DNA from: Blakeslea trispora | Taxonomy: Eukaryota; Mucoromycota; Mucoromycetes; Mucorales; Choanephoraceae | Reading direction: 5' to 3' | Assembly: GCA_025331445.1 (NCBI GenBank) | Contig: JAIWNE010000215.1 | Coordinates: forward strand, 1 to 30,804 | Length of the DNA stretch: 30,804 nucleotides | Shown: positions 1 through 8,502 of the stretch, in pieces | How positions within the stretch are numbered: position 1 is the first letter of the stretch | Layout: every line of letters begins with the position of its first letter | The notes under the pieces: model-generated | What the model saw: only the letters and a program-made list of their open reading frames with translations | The model's database searches: none | What the model was told of the DNA's origin: nothing | Position numbers and translations under genes: made by a program

Positions 1-112
1 TCAGAAAAATATATATATCTCATTCGTATTTTAAATAAAACTTTATCGATTACTTACTAGAAAATAATTTGAACCTACTATTTTCTATAACCTACTTAAA
101 ACATTCTTGTCA
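1..112 (+). repeat. 5' LTR, 3'-terminal 112 bp only
   Basis: These bases match 6231-6344 almost base for base and end in the same TTCTTGTCA. The first base of the window is inside the LTR, so about 336 bp of it is missing. A run of AT dinucleotides is one unit longer in the 3' copy. Confidence 0.95.
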
Positions 113-116
113 AAAT

Positions 117-130
117 TGGTGAGGCTACCA
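117..130 (+). other. Candidate tRNA primer-binding site
   Basis: TGGTGAGGCTACC starts five bases after the LTR end. It begins with TGG, the complement of the CCA end of a tRNA, at the usual place for a minus-strand primer site. I could not tell which tRNA it would pair with. TGGT and ACCA at its ends can also pair with each other. Confidence 0.45.
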
Positions 131-241
131 GGGGGTATTTAATCAAAAACAGGCACAACAGACGATTCAGCATATTCAGTAAAGTATTTTGTTACAGTGA
201 AGATTATCAGCGAGAAAGACATTTTGGAAACAACACAGAAA

Positions 242-1206
242 ATGACGATTTCAGTATTAAGCCATTTGATTGAAAAACCTCCCACCTTCGCTGGTGAGAT
301 GACATTGGAGATGGATTAAAGTGGTTGAAGCAAATCGAGCGTATAAAGAAGGGTTTAAACTTGTCTGACGAAGACACTTTGTTTGTCGTTGGAAACCGTT
401 TGAGAGGAAGAGCTTGCACTTGGTGGAACAACAACGAGAAAAACATGAAGACGTGGAGTGAATTTGAAGACAAATTCAAGAAATCATTCGCTCCTGACGA
501 CGCTGCAGTTGATCTATGGTGGAATCAACTAATCAACCTCAAACAACACAAAGATCAATCGGTAGAAGATCTCAAAATCAAGTTTGATGAAATCTGTCAA
601 TTATTGGAAGCTGCAGATGAAGATTTATCTGAAAGTTATAAAACACGACACTTCCGCAAGGCATTGAAACGAGATATATTATATGAGTTGGATCGTGCAC
701 CTATTTCAGTTCGCAATCAATGGGATCTTATGATAAAAGAAGCCAAGAGAATAGAGACTAATTTCAAAAGATACGAAATTATTGATGAAGACGATTTCAG
801 AGGCTTAATCCAGAAAAATACCACCAACAACCACTTTAACAACGGAACACCAGTAGATGGAAGATCAACAATTAAATCTGATTCTAACAATTCGAGACAA
901 ACAGATGACCTCAGTACAATTATGAGGGAATTGGTGCAAGATATGAAAGAATTAAAAATAACATTAAGTCAGAGTGGGTCTGTGCATCCTGCGCAAAACA
1001 CTAACTATGGTAGACACATGCACGACAACAGTAACAACCACAGAAACGGTTACAGTTACAATAATAACAATCTGAGATGTTATACATGCGGTGGTCTTGG
1101 ACACAAGGCTAATTTCTGTCCCAACAACAGCAGACAAAATAACTATATTAGTCAAGATGCGCGCAACAACGAGCAAAACCAGGGAAAAGAGAGAGGGCAG
1201 CAGTAG
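242..1206 (+). CDS. gag: Gag (capsid/nucleocapsid) with an N-terminal frame break
   Basis: This is the structural protein that forms the retrotransposon particle and binds its RNA. The uninterrupted frame runs from about 298 to 1206. It contains a retrotransposon Gag-type helical region with the RGRACTWW block and ends with a CCHC zinc knuckle (C-x2-C-x4-H-x4-C) at 1078-1119. The only sensible ATG (242) is in another frame. It reads 25 codons, including a KPPTFAGE segment typical of Gypsy Gag N-termini, then stops at 317. The main frame has a stop at 295. Gag therefore needs a one-base shift near 296-300 to be whole. No slippery heptamer lies there, so I read it as a mutation. The end of gag overlaps the pol frame. 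Confidence 0.85.
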
Positions 1207-4115
1207 GTGAGTATAACACTGTTGCCCAAAACAACTTAATCAATACTCAAGGACCACCAATAATGGAAAAATATAACGAAAACATACAAAACACTGAAGA
1301 CAAAAATAATAAGATTGATAACGTTAAACAAATTAATGCAGTAATGGTCGTGCCCGAATACGAAGAAATGTATGACGATGAGCCCAATGGCATTTTTAAC
1401 TTGAAAAGAGGCCGTGCACAAAACTCAGATAATTCTATCCGAGGTGATAATGACCAATTACAGAACAACCAAAAAAGACGCAATGATGCACAAAACGCTA
1501 TTCCTTTATCACTTCCACAAAATCAACCACAACATACAGTACAAGGTTTATCACAATATTTAGCACAACAAATGCCTCAGCAATCAGTACAACCAATAAC
1601 TCAAAATCCATCTCCTGCACAACCTACTAATATGGAAATTATGTCCAATAAAGCTGTAACAGGGAAGAAAATTAAAGAAAAAAAATTAAGAGCACCACCG
1701 CGCAAAATACCAGTTACGCAAGACAATGTTCAGTCTGAAGTTTGGAAAAAGATGGAAGAAACCAAAATAGAAGTAACTCTCAAGGAATGGGTAATAAACA
1801 ACAAGGAAGCACAAAGAGATCTTCGAGATGGAACGAGATTTTTATTGGGTAGAAAAACAAAGCCATATACTAACAACAAAACTAATAAGAATAAGGGCAA
1901 AGCAAAGGAAGTGGTAACTCCTATAGTAGAAATCAACAAGGTATCCAATGTACCTGATGAATCAGAAGACTATGATACAGATGTGTCGGAGAGTGATGAA
2001 TATACCTCATCTGCTAGTTATGATTCTGAAGCCATCATTGAAGAACAAGAATCACTCCATAGCTTTGACTCTGATAGCGACGATACTGAATATGATTACC
2101 CTTATGATCTCAATACGATGAAACATTCTACACCTCTTAAGGCACCTATCGTGATACATGGTCATAACATTGAAGCTATATTTGATTCTGGTGCATCTGT
2201 GTCACTTATCAGTCGTGCTTTGGCTAAGAGATTAAGATTGTTACCCAATGGTGATACTATACCGATAGCAAGTATCGATGACAAGAAATATGCCAATTCT
2301 AGAAATGATCCTCGATGCCGCTCTGATGTTACTACATCTGTTCCTATACGGGTAGCAGGAAAGTTACGACCTGAACATATGGTGATCAATGACGAATGCG
2401 AAGATGACTGCTGTATACTGGGTATGACTTGGTTTAAACAATATAACATATCACAACAACTCAAGGATGCTGTTATCGTTATACCGACCAAGGATGGCAG
2501 ATCAAAAGTACTTCTACAAGGGAAGAGTACTGTAGAGAAGCCAGCGAAACAAGCTCAAATATTCACGGTGTCTATCAGAGAGATTGATTCTGAAGAAAAG
2601 ACCAATGATAAAGAAGACCTCAATGATCTGGTGACTTATGGTGAAGAGATAGTGAGCGAAGATGGTGTTAGCAGTACATATTCAGTGATAGTAGATGATA
2701 CACAGAAGAAAGAAGAATCAGAAGTACATCCGCAGATCAAAGCATTACTTGAAAAATTTGCAAATAGCTTTGCTGAGAACGCAGGCTTAGGTAAAGTATC
2801 TAATGAATATGAACATATTATAGAATTAGTAGATCCAGATGATACTATCAAGTCAAAGCCTTACCGGTTAACCTGGGAAGAAGATGCCCAACTCAAGCAA
2901 GAACTACAAGAATTATTGGACAAAGATCTTATTAGACCATCCAAGGGTCGGTGGACTTCACCAGTATTCTTTGTACAGAAAAAGGACAAAGGTTTGAGAC
3001 TGGTAGTTGACTTTAGAAAATTGAACAAGAACACCAAGAAAGAAAATTATCCATTGCCACACATCAACGAACTATTAGACTCACTTGGGGGTGCCATTGT
3101 ATTTTCCACCTTGGATGCTGCTTCTGGTTACTGGCAGGTACCTCTCCATGAAAATTCTATAGAGAAAACCGGTTTTATCACTAAGTATGGTACATATGAA
3201 TTCTTGGTCATGCCATTTGGATTGTGCACAGCAAGTGATACATATCAGAGAATGATGTCTCAATTGATGGCACCGTTTATTGGTAAATTCGTATTCGTCT
3301 TCATTGATGACATTATTGTATACTCGAGATCAATGGAAGAACATATTATACACCTACAAAAGATTTTCAAAACATGCAATGCTGCTAATCTTCGTTTTAA
3401 AAGATCAAAGTGTCACTTTGCTTGTGATAAGGTTGAATATCTAGGTCATATGGTCTCAGCTAGAGGTGTATTGCCAACAACAAGAAATGTATCAAAGCTT
3501 CTAGAAATGAAAACTCCTACTGGTGTCTCTGAAATACGTTCTCTTCTGGGTACTACTAATTATTACAGGAGATATATTCAAGATTATGCTACTCTGATGA
3601 AGCCTATCACTAAATTGTTAAAGAAGGAAGCTACTTTCTATTGGGGTGAAGAACAAGAACAGACATTCAAGAAGGTGAAAGAATTGTTGTGTAATCCTCC
3701 GGTGTTAGCATATCCGGATGAAAGTCAGGTACAAATCTTAACAACAGACGGGTGTAGTACTGGTGTAGGTGCAATATTATCTCAATCCCCAGATGGTTCA
3801 AACAAAAACGAAACGGTTATAGCATACGCATCTAAGGCTCTGAAATCAACTGAAAGTAACTGGACCACAACTGAAATTGAAGCTTATGGTCTTATTTGGG
3901 GTGTCAAGTATTTTCGTCACTATCTGGCTGGGAGCAATAGAAAATTCATACTATATACTGATCATTCTGCTTTGGCATTCATCCTAAATAACAACAAGCC
4001 TACCCCTAAGATAAGTCGTTGGGCAGCCGCTTTGATGGAACACAATTACGAGATCAGATACAAACCAGGTAAAGCCAATCCAGCAGATGCTTTATCTCGC
4101 TTGATACAAAAATAA
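1152..4115 (+). CDS. pol: Pol: protease, reverse transcriptase, RNase H
   Basis: This polyprotein matures Gag, copies the element RNA and removes the RNA strand. The frame is open from 1152, overlapping gag by about 55 bases in the -1 frame. The first ATG is at 1263, which gives 950 residues. In order, counting from that ATG: an acidic, Gln-rich linker; aspartic protease with DSGA near residue 308; RT with VDFRKLN, the MPFGLC block and the catalytic FIDD near residue 681; RNase H with TTDG near residue 829 and YTDHSAL; and the usual ADALSR end. The reading frame stops at 4113 instead of running on into integrase. The overlap and the slippery heptamer suggest it is made as a Gag-Pol fusion; initiation at 1263 is the alternative. 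Confidence 0.95.
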   Translation, partial: SRCAQQRAKPGKRERAAVGEYNTVAQNNLINTQGPPIMEKYNENIQNTEDKNNKIDNVKQINAVMVVPEYEEMYDDEPNGIFNLKRGRAQNSDNSIRGDNDQLQNNQKRRNDAQNAIPLSLPQNQPQHTVQGLSQYLAQQMPQQSVQPITQNPSPAQPTNMEIMSNKAVTGKKIKEKKLRAPPRKIPVTQDNVQSEVWKKMEETKIEVTLKEWVINNKEAQRDLRDGTRFLLGRKTKPYTNNKTNKNKGKAKEVVTPIVEINKVSNVPDESEDYDTDVSESDEYTSSASYDSEAIIEEQESLHSFDSDSDDTEYDYPYDLNTMKHSTPLKAPIVIHGHNIEAIFDSGASVSLISRALAKRLRLLPNGDTIPIASIDDKKYANSRNDPRCRSDVTTSVPIRVAGKLRPEHMVINDECEDDCCILGMTWFKQYNISQQLKDAVIVIPTKDGRSKVLLQGKSTVEKPAKQAQIFTVSIREIDSEEKTNDKEDLNDLVTYGEEIVSEDGVSSTYSVIVDDTQKKEESEVHPQIKALLEKFANSFAENAGLGKVSNEYEHIIELVDPDDTIKSKPYRLTWEEDAQLKQELQELLDKDLIRPSKGRWTSPVFFVQKKDKGLRLVVDFRKLNKNTKKENYPLPHINELLDSLGGAIVFSTLDAASGYWQVPLHENSIEKTGFITKYGTYEFLVMPFGLCTASDTYQRMMSQLMAPFIGKFVFVFIDDIIVYSRSMEEHIIHLQKIFKTCNAANLRFKRSKCHFACDKVEYLGHMVSARGVLPTTRNVSKLLEMKTPTGVSEIRSLLGTTNYYRRYIQDYATLMKPITKLLKKEATFYWGEEQEQTFKKVKELLCNPPVLAYPDESQVQILTTDGCSTGVGAILSQSPDGSNKNETVIAYASKALKSTESNWTTTEIEAYGLIWGVKYFRHYLAGSNRKFILYTDHSALAFILNNNKPTPKISRWAAALMEHNYEIRYKPGKANPADALSRLIQK
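1182..1188 (+). promoter_or_regulatory. Candidate -1 ribosomal frameshift site (GGGAAAA)
   Basis: The heptamer G GGA AAA fits X XXY YYZ in the gag reading frame (CAG GGA AAA). It lies 15 bases before the gag stop at 1204. The pol frame is the -1 frame and is open from 1152 on, so a slip here would join Gag to Pol without a stop. I saw no obvious downstream pseudoknot by eye. Confidence 0.6.
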
Positions 4116-4145
4116 TTATAAAAAAAATAAAAAAAAAAAAAAAAT

Positions 4146-4184
<39 letters not shown>

Positions 4185-4264
4185 TTAAAATTAGAAAAGA
4201 TACCAAAAAAAAAAAAAAAAAAAAAAAATATACAAAAAAAGGAATACAAAAGATACGAAAGGTA

Positions 4265-4295
<31 letters not shown>
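4116..4295 (+). repeat. Block of A homopolymers between RNase H and integrase
   Basis: About 180 bases hold several A tracts of roughly 8 to 35 bases, separated by short pieces such as TGC, GATTAAAATT and TATAC. It follows the pol stop directly and contains no GT, so it cannot start an intron. Integrase normally continues in the same ORF as RNase H, and here this block separates them. Homopolymer lengths may be uncertain in the assembly. Confidence 0.85.
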
Positions 4296-4298
<3 letters not shown>

Positions 4299-4529
4299 TT
4301 TTGGTAGGACATATATACAAAAGAATGGGGATGGTTGGCGGGATTATATAGATATCAATTACACTTATTTTATTATTTATCACTTATACTTTTATTTCCT
4401 TTTATTTTACTTTACTTCATATTTCTTTGTCATTATATTACTTTATTTTTATTATTTTCACCTTACTTTATTCACTGACCTTTTGCAATTACCTTACAAG
4501 TCTCGAATCCAGTGTGTTGAATCTCAAGA
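4296..4529 (+). other. T-rich spacer before the integrase ORF
   Basis: This is a pyrimidine-rich, stop-filled stretch rich in TTTATT and TTACTT. It may act as a leader for the integrase ORF or be a decayed linker. I see no coding signal and no convincing intron border. Confidence 0.5.
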
Positions 4530-5867
4530 ATGGAATATCCAGAATATGTGGCTCTCTACTACTACATCACTCGGGGTACACTACCAACTGACTGTGACAT
4601 CAAGAATACTAGAAAGATCAAGAACAAGGCACAGAAATATACAGCTCACCGAGGTAAACTATTCAAAAAGGTGATTGACGATGCCAATGGTGAAGTTATG
4701 CTTGGGCAAGAGTTGTTACATGAAGGTAACATCGACGAGGTGATATTGAAGGTGCACAAGGATGGACATCAAGGAATCCGAAATACATACCACAAGCTGA
4801 AAGTACAATACGAAGGAAGAAAAATGTATGGTCGAATGGTTGATATCATAAGTTCTTGTGAAATTTGTCAAAGGCGTCAAATTATACCAAAGAAGAAGGT
4901 TATCAAGCTACATCCTATTCCTACACCTTATCGTCCATTCTATATGATCGGTCTCGATGCAGTTGGACCTATTGAAGAAGAAGGCAATGAGTTTAAGTAC
5001 ATGTTGGTTTGTATCGACTATCTTACTCGTTGGCCGATTGCTGCTGCTGTTCGTGACATCACCGCTCTGACTACTGATCGATTCTTGTACAATTATGTAT
5101 TTATGCACCATGGTATCCCATCCTATTTGTTGACTGACCGAGGAACCTCTTTTAAAGCTGAATATATCGACCATATCTTGAAAAGACTTGAATGCAGACA
5201 TCTTATCACTTGTGCTTATAGGCCGCAATCAAATGGTATGGTTGAACGTATGAATCAAACACTGGTACAGACTATAGCCAAACTGAAGAATGATGATCAA
5301 GTACCAAAGAACTGGAATTCTTATATCAACAATGCCTTATTTGCAATCAGAACCATGGTAAACGACTCTACTGGATATAGTCCCTCGATGCTTTTGTACG
5401 GTTATGAACTGAGAACTCCTGCTAATTGGTCTGTTCCTCGATACGATTACGTTGAAGGTGAAATTGATGAAGAAGTAAAAAGACGTGTCCTGGAAATTGA
5501 TACTTGTATGAAGCAGTTGCGTGAAGAAGCCGTTGAAAAGTCCATGAATAAGAAGAAAGAAATGAAAAGAAGATATGACGAAGGGGTGAAAGAAAGGAAG
5601 TTGTTTGAAGTTGGTGACCTGGTGTTGATGAAAGATCATGTTCCTAATAACAAGTTTGCAGATAAGTGGCTAGGTCCTTTTGAAGTTGTCAAGGCCAATA
5701 AGAATCATACGTACCATCTAGTTGGTAAGAACTCAAGAAGATTAGAAGAAGCAGTGAATGGTCATTATTTGTTACCGTATAAGATGTCATCAAGATTCAT
5801 ACCTGATGTAAAGCAAGTAGACAAGATCAATGCAATAGAAGCGTGGTTAGAGAAACAGAAAAACTAG
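4530..5867 (+). CDS. pol: Integrase, as a separate ORF
   Basis: This enzyme inserts the retrotransposon cDNA into the genome. The 445-residue frame starts at ATG 4530 with the segment that normally links RNase H to integrase (YPEYVALYYYITRGTLP). The HHCC zinc domain has H76, H80, C110 and C113. The catalytic core has D143 (GLDAVGP), D203 (LTDRGTSF) and E239 (NGMVERMNQ), which gives the expected D-x35-E spacing. A GPY/F module (KWLGPFEVV) lies in the C-terminal part. I see no clear chromodomain. The frame is intact and has the same phase as pol, but the A-rich block and stops lie between them. It is either translated on its own or was cut off from pol by expansion of that block. Confidence 0.93.
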   Translation: MEYPEYVALYYYITRGTLPTDCDIKNTRKIKNKAQKYTAHRGKLFKKVIDDANGEVMLGQELLHEGNIDEVILKVHKDGHQGIRNTYHKLKVQYEGRKMYGRMVDIISSCEICQRRQIIPKKKVIKLHPIPTPYRPFYMIGLDAVGPIEEEGNEFKYMLVCIDYLTRWPIAAAVRDITALTTDRFLYNYVFMHHGIPSYLLTDRGTSFKAEYIDHILKRLECRHLITCAYRPQSNGMVERMNQTLVQTIAKLKNDDQVPKNWNSYINNALFAIRTMVNDSTGYSPSMLLYGYELRTPANWSVPRYDYVEGEIDEEVKRRVLEIDTCMKQLREEAVEKSMNKKKEMKRRYDEGVKERKLFEVGDLVLMKDHVPNNKFADKWLGPFEVVKANKNHTYHLVGKNSRRLEEAVNGHYLLPYKMSSRFIPDVKQVDKINAIEAWLEKQKN

Positions 5868-5886
5868 GAGGAATTCTACCTTTTTC

Positions 5887-5896
5887 TTGGGGGGTT
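5887..5896 (+). other. Polypurine-type tract (short G run) before the 3' LTR
   Basis: Six G residues at 5889-5894, followed by TT, sit directly before the TGTCAAG that begins the LTR. This is where the plus-strand primer of LTR elements lies. It is short and not all purine. Confidence 0.5.
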
Positions 5897-6344
5897 TGTC
5901 AAGTCTTGTTGTGATGCTGATTCTAGGTGGTAAAATTCCTCTTGTCCGGCAGATCTTCGACTCGCACACCCAAAATATTCCGGATGACGTAGACAAAATT
6001 GTTAAAGACACCCCAGATATTGAAGCGCAGCTGTTAATTACACCCCACTTTTTATTTTATTTTATTTTATTTTTATTTCTCATTTCTGTCCTGACTTTTA
6101 TTTCTTATTTTGTTTTCTCCAATTTGACTCTACTTTATTTTTGATCTACTTTACATTTTCTTTACAAATTTCCTTATATATATTTTACCATTTATATCTT
6201 ATTTGAATTAGTGTACCATTGTACAAGCTATCAGAAAACATATATATATATCTCATTCGTATTTTAAATAAAACTCATCGATTACTTACTAGAAAATAAT
6301 TTGAACCTACTATTTTCTATAACCTACTTAAAACATTCTTGTCA
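5897..6344 (+). repeat. 3' LTR (448 bp)
   Basis: It starts TGTCAAG and ends CTTGTCA, so it has TG...CA ends with an imperfect inverted terminal match. Its last 114 bases match the start of the window. It holds a run of TTTTA units near 6050-6080 and AT-rich U3/R-like sequence. The start is set by the purine tract and the TG. Confidence 0.88.
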
Positions 6345-6394
6345 CTCTTGACGTGTGTCTGATTTGTTGTTGTGTCGCTTTTCGGTACTCTTAA
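6345..6394 (+). repeat. Left end of element B (outer part of its inverted repeat)
   Basis: These 50 bases are the reverse complement, with few changes, of the right end of element B at about 25255-25303. The 21 bases 6348-6368 equal the complement of 25279-25299 exactly. The match resumes on the far side of element A at 17247. The Gypsy LTR abuts it on the left, so the outermost bases of B cannot be fixed. Confidence 0.75.
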
Positions 6395-6832
6395 CACTAC
6401 ACCTAACCCGAGTCGGACGCACGTCGGACAAGTGCGGCTAACATAGGCTTATTTTTCCAACTTTTGATTTTGACTATGAAAGTTGCTGTTTTTTTTTGGC
6501 AGATATTTAGATGTATCTTCTAGTCTTCCAAAACTTTTTACAGAATTGAATTTGGATGTATTTTCATAAAGTTATCACCATTTACATTTCTTTTATCATT
6601 TCACTGCTTAAAGAAATTTCGCTCTTTAAATTTTTTGGCAGTGATTTTTTCTCTGCTTGAGATTTTACAGCAACTTGATTTCCTTAATGCTGAGGAGTTT
6701 GAAATGTCTTGTCATTTTTTCTTCAAAAAAAATAAAGACCTGAAAAATCACTGCTAAAAAATTGGAAAATACTTTCGGAAATAAGAAATTTAAAAATTGA
6801 GAATGAGGCTCACAAAATAATTGGGAAAATCT
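6395..6832 (+). repeat. Element A left end, shared with the right end of element C
   Basis: It is an inverted copy of about 30043-30489. One run of 40 bases (6586-6625) equals the complement of 30252-30291, and another of about 40 follows after a single mismatch. The outermost 60 bases are more divergent apart from the terminal CACTACACC. Confidence 0.9.
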
Positions 6833-6843
6833 TTTAAAGGTGT

Positions 6844-6985
6844 GCAAAAATAACACTCAAAAAAAAAACCCCCACTCAAAAAAAATAACACTCAAAAAAA
6901 AATAAAAAAAAAAGACACTCAAAAAAATTAAAAAAAAAACACTCAAAAAAAAGAGAGGTACTTCAAAAATACACCAAAAAAAAAA
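6844..6985 (+). repeat. Subterminal array of ACACTCAAAAAA-like units
   Basis: There are at least five copies of (A)CACTCAAAAAA separated by A-rich filler. Each unit contains CACTC, close to the terminal CACTA. Subterminal motif arrays of this kind bind the accessory protein in plant CACTA elements. Element C has a different, degenerate array at the corresponding place. Confidence 0.7.
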
Positions 6986-7989
6986 AGATGCTGAAAAGAA
7001 AAAGAGATATTGAAAAAAGTATTTAACAATCGCTTAAAGATGAATAGTTTGAAAAGCCAAAAGTTGTCAAAATAAAGACGTAGACAACATACAAACATAA
7101 TTTAATCCTTATGCTTGATCTTGTCAAAGTTACTCGTATTAAAGGTTTATTTTTGAAATACAATACAAAGATGCTAATCCCTTTCATGATTCATAAATAA
7201 AGTAAAGCCAGAGCCATTATCACACACTATTCTATGCTAACAGTCCTTTTTATCGTATTCCATTCCCTTATACTCATTTCAATACATATCATCCCAGAAT
7301 AACATAACCGTAAATACAAGTAAAGTAATAACTTGACAAGAAAGGTGTTGTTGTTTATTGCTTAAATACAATTCTTCAACCAAATATCCAAGTTCATTGT
7401 TCGTGGTGCAGTCCGTTCCAACAAAGAGCCGTTTACAATCTAAACCAAAAATATTACTTACCTCTTGTAAAGTGTTCAACAGTAGATTTCAATAGCTGTG
7501 TACTGTAATAACTAATACTTTGGTGTAGAAGAACAGTGATGCCGAAATGAAAGAATCTTACATGTTTGCTAGCGTTAACTTTTTTTTTATATACACAATC
7601 CAAGTCATTCTTTACTCTAAACTTCGAGGCTCTTGTAGGGCTGTTGATTAAGCGATTGTGTTGCTTTGCTTTGTTGTGATGACTAGAGTTTGTTGAGGTT
7701 TATCAAGCTATTTGAAGGATACATAAATGAAAAGGAAAAGGTTGCTTCAGTAAAAAAAAAATAGAACGAGAGAAAAAAAAATCATTCGAAAAAAAAATAA
7801 AAGATTATTTCAGAAAAGCTGTCACCATTCATTATGAATAACATTTTATTTTTTGTGCTGTAAAGTATCTCAAATATTTACTCTAATGAATTACACATGT
7901 AATGATATCTACACTATTGGTTTAGTCAAGTACATCTCATTTAAAGCACAATGTTAGCAATTCTTCTTTGTGCTTCCATCTTGAAAAAG
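6986..7989. other. Non-coding AT-rich interval of element A
   Basis: I see no coding frame, RNA gene or clear repeat unit here. It is the long 5' region between the subterminal array and the paired repeats ahead of the transposase gene. Confidence 0.5.
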
Positions 7990-8085
7990 TATTCTTAGCA
8001 CACTCGCGAGATACGAGCTGAGCGGACATTAATTTAGGCTGTTGCCATCGAAGGAATAATCATTTTTTTACGATTCTTATAAAGA
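7990..8085 (+). repeat. Direct repeat, copy 1, upstream of transposase A
   Basis: It shares with 8291-8388 the blocks GAGATA-GA-CTGAGCGGACATT, AGGCTGT-GCCATCGAAGG, ATAATCATTTT and CGATTCT. The copies start about 301 bases apart and have the same orientation. Confidence 0.8.
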
Positions 8086-8290
8086 TTAAAAATTAGAGTG
8101 ATTAAAGTTTAGTAAAAGTTTTACATAAAGACACAGTCTAAAAGGCTGAAAGAGTAGAATATCTTTATTTTCTTATTGGAATATAATCCTATAAACCAGT
8201 TTTTGTAATTTGTGTTGTAATTGTTTACTTGCCAATCTGTAAAAAAGTATGTTCATTTAAAATCTGACATTTAAAGGCTGTCCTGAATAA

Positions 8291-8388
8291 TTATTCTTGT
8301 CACTTTTGTGAGATATGACCTGAGCGGACATTTATTCAGGCTGTCGCCATCGAAGGGATGATCATTTTATGCGATTCTCATCGAGATC
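8291..8388 (+). repeat. Direct repeat, copy 2, upstream of transposase A
   Basis: This is the second copy of the unit at 7990-8085. It ends about 30 bases before the TATA-like box of the transposase gene, so it could carry control sites for it. Confidence 0.8.
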
Positions 8389-8418
8389 AGGTACAAGAAT
8401 TGTCATAACCTAAAAACA

Positions 8419-8426
8419 TATAAATA
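8419..8426 (+). promoter_or_regulatory. TATA-like box of transposase A
   Basis: TATAAATA lies 77 bases before ATG 8503. The other genes here have TATA-like boxes 50-80 bases before the ATG, which supports the chosen starts. Confidence 0.5.
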
Positions 8427-8502
8427 CTAGATTCACTTTTATTTCATGCTCTTTCTCGAACTTTGTTCTTTTTAACCTCTTCAAAAAATCACTATTTACA
8501 AA

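Larger units (their letters stand above)
1..6344 (+). mobile_element. Ty3/Gypsy LTR retrotransposon, 5' end cut by window
   Basis: This is a Metaviridae-type retrotransposon read left to right. The order is the end of the 5' LTR (1-112), a possible primer-binding site, gag with a CCHC knuckle, protease-RT-RNase H, a separate integrase ORF, a G-run purine tract and a complete 3' LTR (5897-6344, 448 bp). Integrase after RNase H places it in Ty3/Gypsy rather than Ty1/Copia. The two LTRs can only be compared over the last 112-114 bases. They differ by an AT-repeat length change with one extra C and by one substitution plus one indel, so the insertion is fairly young but not brand new. The left target duplication lies outside the window. 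The right flank begins CTCTT and is the left end of element B. Confidence 0.95.

Noticed and set aside
4046..4383. Minus-strand frames made almost only of Phe
   Set aside because: They are translations of the A-homopolymer block and have no protein-like composition.
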